Assembly: GCF_947241705.1 (NCBI RefSeq)
Contig: NC_079265.1
Location: forward strand, 1 to 64,000
DNA from: Saccharomyces mikatae IFO 1815
Taxonomy: Eukaryota > Ascomycota > Saccharomycetes > Saccharomycetales > Saccharomycetaceae
Direction of reading: 5' to 3'
Length of the DNA stretch: 64,000 nt
The number at the start of each line of letters is the position of its first letter. The first letter of the stretch is position 1. The notes under the pieces are model-generated. The model was not told where the DNA came from, searched no databases, and worked only from the letters and a program-made list of their open reading frames with translations. This document shows positions 29,325-41,200 of the stretch, in pieces. The position numbers and the translations under genes were made by a program.

Positions 29325-30770
29325 TAAAGGGATAGTTGTATGTAAAGATAATACCCTTTCTGGATCTAGAATTATTTTATCATAAAACCGTAACAAAACA
29401 GCAAACTTTTCCCTTTGAGATCATAATTTGGTGACAATAATTGATACGCTCTGCCGTTATTTAAGTAAAATATAAAGCCATGCTTGGTTCTCAATTACAT
29501 AGATTTCAGATCATATCCCCTTTATAGCAATAATACGGTTTGTAGGTTTCGTATATACAAAGTTGAAAAGAAATGAAAATATTTAATTCAAAACAATAGG
29601 ATTGGAATGTCAAATTTCACAAATCTTCATTTCCTAATGTTAATCGTAATTGCTGAGATGTTCCCCCGTGTTTATAAGATAAAATGGTAGTAATATATCA
29701 CCAGCAACATATTTTATATGTTATTGGACAAAACGTTCTTCCTATCTGCATTAACGCAAGAAGTCATATATTTCGATGCAATTAAAAAATTGTCTCTCTG
29801 GACTCTGTTTTCTTCATAAATTAGTTGTTTTACCCTCATTTATGTTATCCAATACAGTCCAATTGGAGGTGAATTCAAGGCGAGAACGATTCTGTAAGGA
29901 GTTGTCAGTCAAATGACGACAAGATTTTAATGTAAATCTTTTAACTTTTTTCACGTTTAATCGTGCAACTTCCAAAAATTTCATCGTCAATATCACAACC
30001 AGAAAACACACAGTCTACACTTCAGTGTATTTATTCACTACAATTAGTGTAACATTATTAATTTAATTTCCATGTACATATCTACCGATGTTGAAAGTGT
30101 CCAATTCACAGCAGTTCAAAACGAAACAAACAACAAGCAAGTCATGAGTTTTTACATCATTTTTTAAAGTTTAGCAGCTTTGGAAGTGACGGCAATGAAG
30201 GTAGCGGAAAATGCAGTGCGAGTAAACTGAAGTGCACGATTTGTGGCGAATCTGTTCATCAATTGTTATACCTTCAAAATTGGAAAGTTTGTCTCATCTC
30301 CAGCATACTGCTTATTATTTCTTGTTGTAAAACTTGGATAATATATTCCAAACATATCACTTACTGTTATGTTAGTTCTGTTTAGCATTTTTTGTACTTT
30401 CTTGATTAAAGTATAGATATTTCACTTAATCAGACACATAATAGTATTTCTTTCAACCCGTTTCAATATTTGCCCCAAGGAATTTAGTATGACTCTGTAG
30501 GATCTATGTAAGTGTGTATTTCAACAAGAATATTTTGAAGCACTTTTAGTAGGTATGGATTTATACTTGAATGATTAAGCATTGATTATTTTCGACTGAA
30601 AAAGGTGAACGTTAAGTTAAGCTATCTCTTTCCTTAATTTGGTACGAAAAGATGATTTGAAAAAACTTTTCTTAGTATTATAGAATATGAACTAAAGTTT
30701 GGGATTATGTGTGCAGTTATTTGAATCAATTACATATGAAGTCTTGCAGGATTGTTTTTGTGTTTCATGG
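29325..30770. other. Gene-free interval between convergent YJL213W and OPT1
   Basis: About 1.45 kb of AT-rich sequence with stop codons in all frames and no tRNA-like B box. No feature is supported beyond the two 3' regions. Confidence 0.5.
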
Positions 30771-33170
30771 TTACCACCATTTATCATAACCAAATGTCTC
30801 ACCTTTCTTCAAGGTGTAAAATTTTTTATAATCATTATCGTACGTTCTTTTCCAAACGTTGTTCCCCCACCAGCTGAGTTTGGCACCAGGATATTGTACA
30901 CACAAAAAGATAATGACGACTGAAATTGCCACACCTGCTTCAACACCAGCTCCCATTACAAAATTGTACTTATTGAACCAAGCTCTCCACCTTTTCCTTA
31001 TAATGTTTAGGCAAAACGACATTGCAAAAAATAATGAGTAGTTGTAAGGTGTGCTTGGTGGGATATTACCTGGACCTGTGAAAAACACGGGTGTATGAAT
31101 GTGCTTAGCGAATTTGAAGTTAGGGAATTTCCATTGAACAGCATAAACGACCAGTGGGAATAATAAACCAATCAAAAAGAACCACATTAGTGGACTATAG
31201 ATACGGCCTGATGAGAAAAGGTACTTTGGCAAAGACCAGATAATAGAGGCGTTGAAAACCGTACGACCATTTGCACAAGTGAAGCCATTTGGCTGATCTG
31301 AGGTACATAAACCGTCGATATTATGCATCATCCATTCCTGGACACCAACATTAACCATACCAGATATGATAGTGGCATATATTTGAACTGCAAAGATCAA
31401 ACGGGGTGAAACCTTCATGTACATAGCCAACTTCAAATCTCTACTCAAGTTTAAACCTTGTCTCATGACGATGAATCCGTACAGTTTGAATAATAAGTTT
31501 GCCATCGGTCTTAAAGGCAGCATGTAACCGCAGATCAATTCAGTAATAATATTCAAACCAACGTGTTGATTAGTCATTGCCTCCAAGATACCTTGTGGAA
31601 TGAAATTTACGAGGGAAATTAGTATGGCAATGACAAATGCCCAAGCTGGGAACTTAGTATCGAAACAACATACTGCCACGAAACCTAAGCCGATCATAAC
31701 GAGCTGTAAGGCCAAATACCACCAATCGGGACAGTCCTTATAATTTTTAGAGTAGATTCTCATGTGAATGTCAGTGCCACCATTTTTACGATCTTTAAAT
31801 TTGGCAACAATATCTTTACCATGGTATAAGAAGCAGTGGACAAAAACAGCGATAACGGCGGCAAAATTCAAAGCGTAAGATAATAGATACGAGAAAGGAA
31901 CAAATACTGGCGAGTATTCCTTATATTTTTCGAGGTTGATGGAAAAATCCTCATTTAGAATTTTGGTCACGTTGTATTTATGTTGCGTATTGTCATAAGT
32001 GGAGCCTGAAATGACGGGCATGTATTTGGCATACCAAGTATTGGTGAAATAAAGACATGGTAGGACTATGACAAAGAAAATTAACACTGATGCATAGGTA
32101 TTGGCGGAGACATAGAATGGTGTCGCAAAAACAGAACCGGACATGGCCTGGGAGACTTGAGTGTAGTCGAATGTAATCGGCAGCGCACCAAGTCCACTTT
32201 GGGTGCCGAAGATTGTGTTGGCGATGAAATTGTGCCTCGTTTTGGACCCCCATAGAATGACATTAAAGTAGGACAGACCAGTAAAGAGGAATCCCGGTAC
32301 CCAATACCAAACAAAGGATCCGATAAGTACAATCAAAAAAAATTTGTACCGGGGCATCGTCCAACCGTTTGCAACTGTCTTTTCGATTTTTCTTGAGTGC
32401 AACGAATCGAATAATGACACTGAAATTAGAGTTTGAGGCCAAATGGAGCTTGCAGGGTTGACGACCCATCTTCTCGTCAGACCTGCAGCACCATAACCAA
32501 TCATCTGAGATGTCCAAACCAACAAGAACTGATATCCGACGTTTAGCTTCATATTGTAGAAACTTCCTTGAGCGTTCAAAATGTACATAGCATATGCAGT
32601 GGAAGAAGTGAGCGCCACGGCAATGGTGACTACGGCGTGTTCCTTTTTAGTGAATGGTCCCGGGTTCAAATCAAAGAATGGTACTCTGGCACACTTCCAG
32701 TCGGGCAAGAGAGCCAGAACCTTACCTATTGGATAGCAAACAACCTGTGCGACAAGGAAGTTGATCTCTAAAGATGGATATCTCAAGGAAAAGAACTGAT
32801 TGACACCGGCAAAAACTACCACAAATATCGTGGTTAAGAACCAAGTCCTCCAGTGATTGAGGCGGATGGTAGGGTCATCCTCGATGGATACTGCTGCTCT
32901 CACTTCGGGATATGGAGAATTAGGCAAGTACGTAGGATCGCCCTTCCAAACAAGACCTTCCTCTTGAATGGAATGGCGGTCGAATTTTTGGCTTTCCGGA
33001 TCACGGTCCTCCTCGTCAGTAGTCGCAGTGAGATTGTTGACATCCTCCTCAGTACTCTTAACGAATGAGTTTTTCTTTTCATCTTCCACCTTGATATAGA
33101 TGGGGACGGTGGCTGGCGATAGCGAGGCCTCCGACTTTACCGAGTCGCTTTCCCTATAAATGGTACTCAT
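30771..33170 (-). CDS. OPT1: OPT1, proton-coupled oligopeptide and glutathione transporter
   Basis: A 799-residue oligopeptide transporter, the same length as S. cerevisiae Opt1/Hgt1 (YJL212C), the high-affinity plasma membrane glutathione:H+ symporter that also takes tetra- and pentapeptides. The N-terminal cytoplasmic region (about 1-105) ends with the family signature SPYPEVRAAVSIEDDP (about 85-100). It is followed by 12-14 hydrophobic segments starting WFLTTIFVVVFAGVNQFF. NPGPFTKKEH (about 168-177) and NIPPSTPYNY (about 703-712) are further OPT-family motifs. The start at 33170 is an ATG and the frame is intact. It is convergent with YJL213W and divergent from PEX2. Confidence 0.97.
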   Translation of the reverse strand: MSTIYRESDSVKSEASLSPATVPIYIKVEDEKKNSFVKSTEEDVNNLTATTDEEDRDPESQKFDRHSIQEEGLVWKGDPTYLPNSPYPEVRAAVSIEDDPTIRLNHWRTWFLTTIFVVVFAGVNQFFSLRYPSLEINFLVAQVVCYPIGKVLALLPDWKCARVPFFDLNPGPFTKKEHAVVTIAVALTSSTAYAMYILNAQGSFYNMKLNVGYQFLLVWTSQMIGYGAAGLTRRWVVNPASSIWPQTLISVSLFDSLHSRKIEKTVANGWTMPRYKFFLIVLIGSFVWYWVPGFLFTGLSYFNVILWGSKTRHNFIANTIFGTQSGLGALPITFDYTQVSQAMSGSVFATPFYVSANTYASVLIFFVIVLPCLYFTNTWYAKYMPVISGSTYDNTQHKYNVTKILNEDFSINLEKYKEYSPVFVPFSYLLSYALNFAAVIAVFVHCFLYHGKDIVAKFKDRKNGGTDIHMRIYSKNYKDCPDWWYLALQLVMIGLGFVAVCCFDTKFPAWAFVIAILISLVNFIPQGILEAMTNQHVGLNIITELICGYMLPLRPMANLLFKLYGFIVMRQGLNLSRDLKLAMYMKVSPRLIFAVQIYATIISGMVNVGVQEWMMHNIDGLCTSDQPNGFTCANGRTVFNASIIWSLPKYLFSSGRIYSPLMWFFLIGLLFPLVVYAVQWKFPNFKFAKHIHTPVFFTGPGNIPPSTPYNYSLFFAMSFCLNIIRKRWRAWFNKYNFVMGAGVEAGVAISVVIIFLCVQYPGAKLSWWGNNVWKRTYDNDYKKFYTLKKGETFGYDKWW

Positions 33171-33836
33171 GAACTATGCCGTCTTATATAAATTATTATT
33201 GTTGTTTTCTACTGCACCTCAACAACCTTTTACCAAGAATACATGCTTATACTAATCACTCATATATAGTAGAAACGCTTTATCGAAGTGCCTAAAAACT
33301 GGGAAAAAAAGTGACGAACTCGCCATTAGAGTGAGACATACCTTCAACAATCACTAGTGAGGCGTTTACTGAGCCATATACTGTACTTGCAGAGGCTTTA
33401 AGGTTACTCTCAGGCAGCAACGAGCAACTGCTAAAAGGTCTGATGCCTTGCAGACGGCCATAGTCCATAAACTGTGTGTGCAAAATCATAAGTGTGGCGT
33501 ATTCGGACCGGAGTTGTGGCGAGACGGAAAAATTGAAGAAGAAGGGAAAATTAATGCAATTGTAACCGACAGGCGGGGAGGTCAGAGGGGTCGCAATGCG
33601 TCTATTGTTGCAACAAGGACGACTCATGGCATGTCTTGGCTATGACACAGCGCAGTTACTAGTTCTCTGGAGCAGGAAGTGATCCGTGGGGTGGTGATGG
33701 ATAGGTTTTATCTGTATGATTATAGATGTCCCACACCTTATAAGGGATAGATAAGTGGAAACAGATAAGAAAAGCACAACGGGTAGGGTTTGCCGAGATA
33801 GTCAATCAAGAATACGTAAGTTAAAGGGGACGCAGC
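33171..33836. promoter_or_regulatory. OPT1-PEX2 divergent promoter
   Basis: AAACTGTGTG at 33469-33478 is close to the Met31/Met32 core AAACTGTGG, consistent with the sulfur-starvation induction known for OPT1. Two GATAAG motifs occur at about 33749 and 33766. A minus-strand frame at 33292-33627 corresponds to the place of a dubious S. cerevisiae ORF and is not called. Confidence 0.45.
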
Positions 33837-34652
33837 ATGACTCGAGTTGCGCAGCTCGACTCTTTAGCGCTTGATAAAGAACTGTATGGACAATTCTGGT
33901 CTGAATTCAATGCGGTGTTCAACACGGATGGGCACAAGGAAGAATGGGAGCTGGTAGTGAACTCGTTGGTGTTCGTGTGTGCGACAAGGTTCTTGCCGCA
34001 GTGCGACTCTAGCAGCACGTATGGATCCGCGCTTAGTGGAGTGGCTTTCCGATGCCGGAAACGCACCTTATATGTGGTTACTATCTTGGCTAGGTACGTA
34101 TGGAAGAAGATCACACACGCTGTTTTCAACGGCAGCCACGGTGGGGACCAGGTGGTGTGGCTGAAGCTGTACAAATGGCTTGAGTTGTTATACCGTGGCT
34201 GTGATGTTAGCAACTTCCTGAGGTTTTTGACAGCGGATGGCGCCGATACAAGATCGTTCTTGTCGCCCTTGTACCGGGTGTTTAATGTTTATTCGACGCG
34301 ATTGGTAGGCGATGGCCCTGCAGGTATCTCCGATTTCTATTCAAACTCAGTATTTGCTGGGTTGGAATTCCAGAACAGGCAATTGTTATGGAATGCGCTA
34401 CTGGAACTCTTCTCGAAAACATTGCTTACGAAAAGAGGACTTTTGCCCTTTGCCAGGAGGCCGCCAAGGCCTCGTTCTGGTGCCACATTCAAGACGGTCT
34501 GCCCCCATTGCGAGAGTTTCCCGACCAACCCCTACCAGATTGCTTGTTGCCGCGCAAACTACTGTTATGTATGCGTTGTTAAGGCGCTAGAATGGTCTAT
34601 GTGTGATGCCTGCGGTGCCTCTGGGGCGTTAACTGCTAAGTCAGTGTACTAG
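33837..34652 (+). CDS. PEX2: PEX2, peroxisomal RING E3 ubiquitin ligase
   Basis: A 271-residue peroxin, the same length as S. cerevisiae Pex2 (YJL210W). Pex2 forms a membrane complex with Pex10 and Pex12 that ubiquitinates the import receptor Pex5. The N-terminal Pex2/Pex12 domain starts with RVAQLDSLALDKELY (about 2-16) and includes hydrophobic stretches typical of the family. The C-terminal C3HC4-type RING begins CPHC at 222-225 and ends CDAC at 256-259. The frame is intact and the order with OPT1 and CBP1 is as in S. cerevisiae. Confidence 0.96.
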   Translation: MTRVAQLDSLALDKELYGQFWSEFNAVFNTDGHKEEWELVVNSLVFVCATRFLPQCDSSSTYGSALSGVAFRCRKRTLYVVTILARYVWKKITHAVFNGSHGGDQVVWLKLYKWLELLYRGCDVSNFLRFLTADGADTRSFLSPLYRVFNVYSTRLVGDGPAGISDFYSNSVFAGLEFQNRQLLWNALLELFSKTLLTKRGLLPFARRPPRPRSGATFKTVCPHCESFPTNPYQIACCRANYCYVCVVKALEWSMCDACGASGALTAKSVY

Positions 34653-34912
34653 GAAGACCCCACCCTATCACATAAGTATTTATATATGTGCATAGCATTG
34701 ATATTCACTTTCATTCATATTCATGCCGTCTATTTAGGTCACGTGGTCATATGTCCATTTTTTTTTCACTTTCTCTGTGACAGAAGAAAAATAAGGAAAA
34801 GAAAGATGTAGTTTGTAGCATAGAAAACTTTAAAATACGTAATACAAGTCGGTAACGAGGAATAGAAACTAGCATTAGTCTGTAATTTTCTCTGCATTTC
34901 TCTTTCCATGCA

Positions 34913-36871
34913 ATGTTTTTACCTCGTCTCGTTCGGTACAGGACCGAGAGGTTTATAATGATGCCTACCAGGACATTCCGACGAATCAGCCATAACAGCA
35001 GGGATCCGATTCGTAAACAGGTCCTGACACTTATCAGCACCAATGCAACTTTAACTGATGACGACAAGCTGAAGATACGGCAATATTGGTCTGATATGGC
35101 TGACTATAAGAAGCTTCGAAATCAAAGAAATAGCGTCTTGGAAAACTCTATACTGCATGAGATTAAAACTGAGGAATTTGTCAAGTTCATTATCCAAACT
35201 AAGAACTCATCTACTACAAGAGGACTGTATAGAAGAGAATGTCTATATCAATGCAAGGAGAACATGGACCTGGTTAATCAAGTCGTCTCTCAAGTCTCAT
35301 CGGCAAGAAAACAAGGACCCTTAACTACGCAATTGGATACTATGCGCTGGTGTATTGATGACGCCATTAGCACGGGAGACATAGTCATGGCCGCAGATCT
35401 CTTCCTGCTGTACTACCGCTTATTTATAGATGACAAAAAACTAGATGAGCAATACGCGAGGAAAATCGTATCAGCGTTGGCGTATCCGAACCCATTGCAT
35501 GATCATGTTCATTTAGTCAAATATTTACAATTGAACTCTCTATCCGAAAGGATAACTGGGAACGGTATCAAATTGACCAGATTTCAATTGGAAACTCTTT
35601 CCGATAAGGCACTTGGCTTGAGCAATGAAGCTCCGCAGCTATGCAAGGCCATACTGAGCAAGCTGATGAACGTAAACTATTTTTCAAGTAAGGAGCTAAA
35701 GCTTAGAGATGATCAAGTGCTACTTGCGTACAAGTCTATTGATGAAAATTATAAAAGGGGAAATGTGGCGAGTGTATATCTTATCTGGAACAAAATTAAA
35801 GAGCACTATGTTTCCGTTTCTGCACATGACTCCAGAATTATTTATAAAGTCTTCAAGATTTGTACCCATAATAGAGCCTATAGATCTATATGTAACGAAA
35901 TGTTTTGGAAATTGACACCGGAGTATTATTGTAATAATCCATTGATGCTACCTGCAATCATTGACTTCATCACCAAGCAAGACTCTTTGACAACCGCCAA
36001 GGAACTCATGCAAAACATTAATAAGTATACCTTGCCCGAAAACCATCATATTGTTTGGTTGAACAAGAGATGTCTCTCTTCATTGCTAAGGATGCATCTG
36101 AAATTCAACGATTCCAATGGTGTGGACAAGGTTTTGAAGCAAATAACAACGAACTTCAGAACACTTTCACAAGAAAATTATCAAGCGATAATTATTCACC
36201 TCTTCAAAACACAAAAACTCGACCATATCGCCAAGGCAATCAAACTGCTCGATATCATACCACCAAAACAAGCGATGTTGGCCTATGCATCAATTATCAA
36301 CGAACTGGTTGATTGGAAGCTGGCTTCAAAGGTCAAATTCACTGAAAATTTGATGGATCTTATAAATGAACTACTCATGAAAGCACATGATTTTGACCCT
36401 GATCATAACTGTTCTCTTTGGAATGTTGTTACCGCTTTATATATCAAGAAACTTTGTCATTATAAAAAGCAGAATAATAAGTTTGTTGCTAGCCAAGAAG
36501 AGAATATTGATTTGGCAAAACTGCTATACATAAATGCCTCAAAAAGAGGCAAAACATGTTGGACAAAATCGAACAGTAATCCATTTATTGTTTCTTCCCC
36601 GAGCGATATCAAATTAAAAATAAACAATCAAAACAGGTTTGTCATTCTGAGGAATATCGCATTGAGCGCCCTTCAGATAGAAAGAATAGATATTTTCCTT
36701 TGGGCATGCGCGGAACTCTATCAGAACGGTATGACAATTGATGAATTGAAATTGGACTGGAACTTCATCTTAAAACATCAACTTAGAAATTCAGAATTTA
36801 AAACAAGTATAGAAATCATACAAGATATTAAAAAGCATGGCGTCTCGGCCATTAAACGTTACTTAAGATAA
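34913..36871 (+). CDS. CBP1: CBP1, mitochondrial COB mRNA stability factor
   Basis: A 652-residue protein close in length to S. cerevisiae Cbp1 (654; YJL209W). Cbp1 binds the 5' leader of cytochrome b mRNA in mitochondria, protects it from decay and helps its translation. The N-terminus is basic and without acidic residues (LPRLVRYRTERFIMMPTRTFRRISHN), a good matrix-targeting sequence. The rest is a helical repeat protein of PPR-like type, with no catalytic motif. ATG 34913 is the first start and supports the presequence. It is convergent with NUC1. Confidence 0.95.
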   Translation: MFLPRLVRYRTERFIMMPTRTFRRISHNSRDPIRKQVLTLISTNATLTDDDKLKIRQYWSDMADYKKLRNQRNSVLENSILHEIKTEEFVKFIIQTKNSSTTRGLYRRECLYQCKENMDLVNQVVSQVSSARKQGPLTTQLDTMRWCIDDAISTGDIVMAADLFLLYYRLFIDDKKLDEQYARKIVSALAYPNPLHDHVHLVKYLQLNSLSERITGNGIKLTRFQLETLSDKALGLSNEAPQLCKAILSKLMNVNYFSSKELKLRDDQVLLAYKSIDENYKRGNVASVYLIWNKIKEHYVSVSAHDSRIIYKVFKICTHNRAYRSICNEMFWKLTPEYYCNNPLMLPAIIDFITKQDSLTTAKELMQNINKYTLPENHHIVWLNKRCLSSLLRMHLKFNDSNGVDKVLKQITTNFRTLSQENYQAIIIHLFKTQKLDHIAKAIKLLDIIPPKQAMLAYASIINELVDWKLASKVKFTENLMDLINELLMKAHDFDPDHNCSLWNVVTALYIKKLCHYKKQNNKFVASQEENIDLAKLLYINASKRGKTCWTKSNSNPFIVSSPSDIKLKINNQNRFVILRNIALSALQIERIDIFLWACAELYQNGMTIDELKLDWNFILKHQLRNSEFKTSIEIIQDIKKHGVSAIKRYLR

Positions 36872-37092
36872 CCCCTTTTTAAGCACCCATTTACGATAAA
36901 CACAAATAAACAATAACAAAACAAGTTTCTGTAAATATATACCGAACTTAAGCATTGCATCCTTATTCGTTCCCTTTCTTAGTCATAAATTAATGTACTT
37001 ATTATACGGATAAAAAATATACTATATAGTTCTTATCGTTTCTATTGTTGGGTGAGGGATGAATTTATATTCACAGGCTTTTAGTATATCAT

Positions 37093-38079
37093 TCAACTTC
37101 TTTTTGGAGGAGGTAATAATTTCAATTCTTTGGATTGTTTGATCGCTGCGTTAGAAAAGTCTCTCACCACGATTTGACAATTTACCTCTTTGCATAATGC
37201 CTTTTTCTTAGACGGTGGTACTTTTTGCAGGAGTTCTAACCCAGTACTTCTTTCTAAAGCATCTATGGGAACTTCAAAATCAGTCAACTTCGTTTCATTG
37301 GATATTGGTTCATTCGGCAATACAAATGCCGCGACAGCAATATCCTCTCTAGCAGGATTAGTTTCTGGTGCTTCGGCAACAATCAATTTGAAAAAATGTG
37401 TTGGAACAGCAATACTAGGGGGGTTACCAATTATTTCATAGCTAACCCTGAACTTATTATCAACGGGATCTTTTTTAGGTAGATACAATGGACCAGTAAT
37501 AATTCTTACACTTTGATATTTCTTAGTCAACCCCCGACAAAAATATTCCAAATGAGCCCAATAATCTCTATTGAAGCCTTCTCCCACTTGAGGACACATA
37601 TTGGATAAGTAAAATGTGTCATTCATTGCCTGCTGAGAGAATTTTGCATCAGCAGCGGGGGCTTGATGGCCACGATCATAGCCGGACCTAAAATAATCGC
37701 TTAATTTACCTCTAAATTTTTCAGGAATAACTTCATCTTCCTTGAAAAAAGAATTCTTTCTGTCGGCGTTTCTTGCAGCTAATGATTCTGGTGTTATATG
37801 TTCTAGGACCCAATAGGGATTTTGCGTTTGTCGGTTATAACATGAAATAAATTCTTCGCGGTTCTGCAGATCATGAATGGGGCCAGGAAACCCATACTTG
37901 AAGAATCCAGAGGGGTCAACATTGAAGGAGTGAGGTTGAATTTTATTGTTAGGCGTTTGAGTATTTGGGTATTGTGATTTAACGACTTGTGCTGGAGAGC
38001 GTTCTTTTAGAAGAAGATAGGTTAAGCCAGTACCAGCACTTAATCCTACCAAACCAGACAAAAGTATCCTTCTACTCAT
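37093..38079 (-). CDS. NUC1: NUC1, mitochondrial DNA/RNA non-specific nuclease
   Basis: A 328-residue nuclease of the endonuclease G family; S. cerevisiae Nuc1 (YJL208C) has 329. It degrades DNA and RNA in mitochondria and takes part in cell death and in removal of killer virus RNA. The N-terminus (MSRRILLSGLVGLSAGTGL) is a short targeting and membrane segment. The catalytic motif YDRGHQAPAAD places the general-base histidine at 138, and the metal-binding asparagine lies in the following NDTFYLSNMCPQ stretch. The frame is intact. Confidence 0.97.
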   Translation of the reverse strand: MSRRILLSGLVGLSAGTGLTYLLLKERSPAQVVKSQYPNTQTPNNKIQPHSFNVDPSGFFKYGFPGPIHDLQNREEFISCYNRQTQNPYWVLEHITPESLAARNADRKNSFFKEDEVIPEKFRGKLSDYFRSGYDRGHQAPAADAKFSQQAMNDTFYLSNMCPQVGEGFNRDYWAHLEYFCRGLTKKYQSVRIITGPLYLPKKDPVDNKFRVSYEIIGNPPSIAVPTHFFKLIVAEAPETNPAREDIAVAAFVLPNEPISNETKLTDFEVPIDALERSTGLELLQKVPPSKKKALCKEVNCQIVVRDFSNAAIKQSKELKLLPPPKRS

Positions 38080-38279
38080 GATAAGCCTAAATTTCGGTTT
38101 CCAAAAAGCAAGAATCTTGCCTTAATATACTTAACTTTATACAGTCGTAACTCTATAAAATTGAAAAATATTCGATGAGTGAGTAATAAATTGCCCATTA
38201 CCATCATTGATATTTTTCATAGATTTTTTTTTTCCCGATGGCCATTTTTTCGGGCATACATACACTATTCAAGTACCCT

Positions 38280-41200
38280 TTAGTCAAAAGATTTTAATTG
38301 AAAAGCTTCTTCGACAGACCCCAAAGATTCTGCTTTAACATATGCCTTCATTACGGAACCTACAATCGCTTTTTGTTGAGGATTTAGAATATTCGTAATA
38401 GCATCCTTGAAAGAATCTTTGTCCAACTTGGCCAAAGTCATTATGTGGCTCGCAATTTCGTCGTCCACTTTGTCCACATAGGCACTATGATATACGGAAA
38501 AGAAAGACAAACATAAAGCAATTGACAATGATGCCTTTGAATTATCTTGTTTGATAACCTCCTCCGTAAATTGAACTATTAACTTTACTTTAATATCTGC
38601 TAACGATGAAGATTCGTTTGCTTGGATATCCTGGAAAAATCCTTTTACGACTAACTTCATTAAGTACTGTAACAGTGGGTATTTAAAAACATTTGATATT
38701 ATTCTTTTAAAACCTTGTAAGGCAATGGGCCGTGTAGTGGCATCATCTAATCCTTTTGAAAGGACATCTGCGCAGTCACCCAGTTCTTGGCAACTTAACT
38801 TGGTGTATCCATTAGATAGTAAAATCAAAATGGTGGCCACCTTGTTATTTAAACTCAACTTATGATAGATCACATCTTTGATTGATCCGTAAAATATTTC
38901 CAGAAGTGAAGTACTTTTCTCATCTTGGGACTCCGTAAGTGCCTTTACTAATGCTTTGAAAAGTGGAAGTATGATTGGAACTATTACTTCGCGATCATTG
39001 CACTCATAAATTTTCCCTATGATAAATAGAAGACAGGAATAAAGATCTAATTTAAACAGATTATCGAAGTTGCTAATATTCGACTCAAACGCAATAAATG
39101 TTTTCTTCAGTAAATTGATATCAGTTGGGGAGATTTTTGATTCACTATTCATTTCTTCGCTGCTTAACACATTGTACTTGATAAATGGCAACCTCTCCGA
39201 TATAATCATCATCAGTAGTCGCAACAATTCATATAGTTTGTCGATATCTTGTAAAAATGTTTCTGGTGTTGAATTGCACTTTGAATAGCCAATGATCAAG
39301 TCACTGATAATATCAACGAGTATAAATTCTTCATGGCTGTCACCTGTAGAGATCAATCTATCCATAATTCCAACAACTTCAGTGATAATATCATCTTCAA
39401 ATATGCTCTTTATGCAGAGGTTACTTTTCAAAACGTTGTGCAAAGCAGGTAAAACCTGCATCTTAACTGAATGATCATCAATATTCTTGACGATTGCCTC
39501 CAAGCATTGGCAAAACAAAATAAAGAGAAAATATTCCAATTCCTCACCATTGAGAGATGCCAAAAAAATGCTAACATCTGAATCAAGCGTGCATCCAAGT
39601 GCCTCTACAAAGTTTAACCAGACTGGTTCATATAATTCAATTTTTGTACTTCTTAGTTCCAAAAGGTCATCTTCTTTTGATTGATTCCTTAATTGCACTG
39701 CACAGTCATTGCCGTTATATTTTATCATCATATACTCACGTAGAGAAATTATCCATAATGGAACTAAAATGCTCCAATACTTTCTCGTGAAAGAGACAAG
39801 TGCTTCATTTGATGAGGTAATGGATCTTTGTACAATCTCAGCCCATGCGTCCAAAACGGCAAGTTCAATTTTTTTTTTCGCCTTAGGCGTAACAACGGTA
39901 GCCTCACCTATCCGTATACCGGACGTAGAATCTTTGAAGCTACCAAGAAGATCGATTAGTAATTGTGAGATTCTTCCTAATTCCTTTGGTGGCATGATAT
40001 TAGATGCCAACACTTCAGCAGCAACGGTGATAGCAAAAGACATTACGGTAGGTGAGCTTCCCTTACTAAATGCAGGCATCAATGCACTAGTTATTTGCGC
40101 CTCTTGTTGCTCTAAAATCGACGATTCAGGAATCTGAGGATCCCTCATGGACGAGTAGTTCCGAAGAACAAAATTCAAAAGATGTAGTCCTGTTAGTTTC
40201 ATGCCCTCATTCCTCACTGTGGACCCAAGGAATGATATTTTAATGAGATCCGCAATTTTGCTACTGAGAGCAAGAAGCAGATTATCACATTTTTCGGATT
40301 CTAAACACAACATTAATATCAAATTCAAAATAATCTGTCTACTCTTCCACTGAAGGTTTTCAGAACCAAGATCGTTGACATTCGTGTCCGCTAACTGGTT
40401 CACATTCGCTATAGATTCCTCTTCTTCGCCTTTTATTTCTTTTTCTGAAGATTTTTTTAGACCGTTTAGCTCTAATAAAACTGACACATCTCTGTAATAG
40501 CTTTGGAACAGTCTTCCTAAACTCATATGGAAAATTGAGTATAATTTATCAAACCAATGTTTGTCTTTTCTGAGAGTATGCAGAATCCATTCAGTAAAGT
40601 AATCCTGAACCGAGCGGGAACTGGGGAAAAGGGCTAGATACCTCCAGCTCAGATTTTCCATTTCTTTCATAAAAAAATCTTCCATCTGTAATCTGTACAA
40701 CAACGTGAATAAGTCAAAGTTTTCAAAAGCACTTTTCAAACTTGAAGTGCGCGAAATAAGTTCATTTGACCCCGTAAACGTAGTATCAAAATATGATGAC
40801 CCTATTCCTGTGACAATTGAGCTTTTAATTATACTCTTAGAAGAAGATATAAAGATTCTGTAGTTCAAAATATTTTTCATTTTAAAAGCAGCTAAGTTTT
40901 CAAACATTTTGATGCTGGATATGCTGTTGAGAATATTATTGGAAATTAACAAAGAGAGAGTTATATTCCTGAATGAATCAAGAACCTTAGCATTAAGTTC
41001 GAGAAAATTCGGCCCCACAGTTTCCGTCAATGTCCTTGAAATTTCACCAATTGCTACGTGAGAATTGAACTCCCTATTATAGTTACAACGAAGAGTGGAG
41101 TGTCCATAGACACCATACTTATCGTTCATTAACAATTCTTCCATGGAGCTTAATAGCGCAGCTGCTGTTTTCAAATCAATCACTAAGTGCTTTTCAAGGA

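Noticed and set aside
33292-33627. 111-codon minus-strand frame between OPT1 and PEX2
   Set aside because: Lies in a divergent promoter at the place of a dubious S. cerevisiae ORF; no domain.
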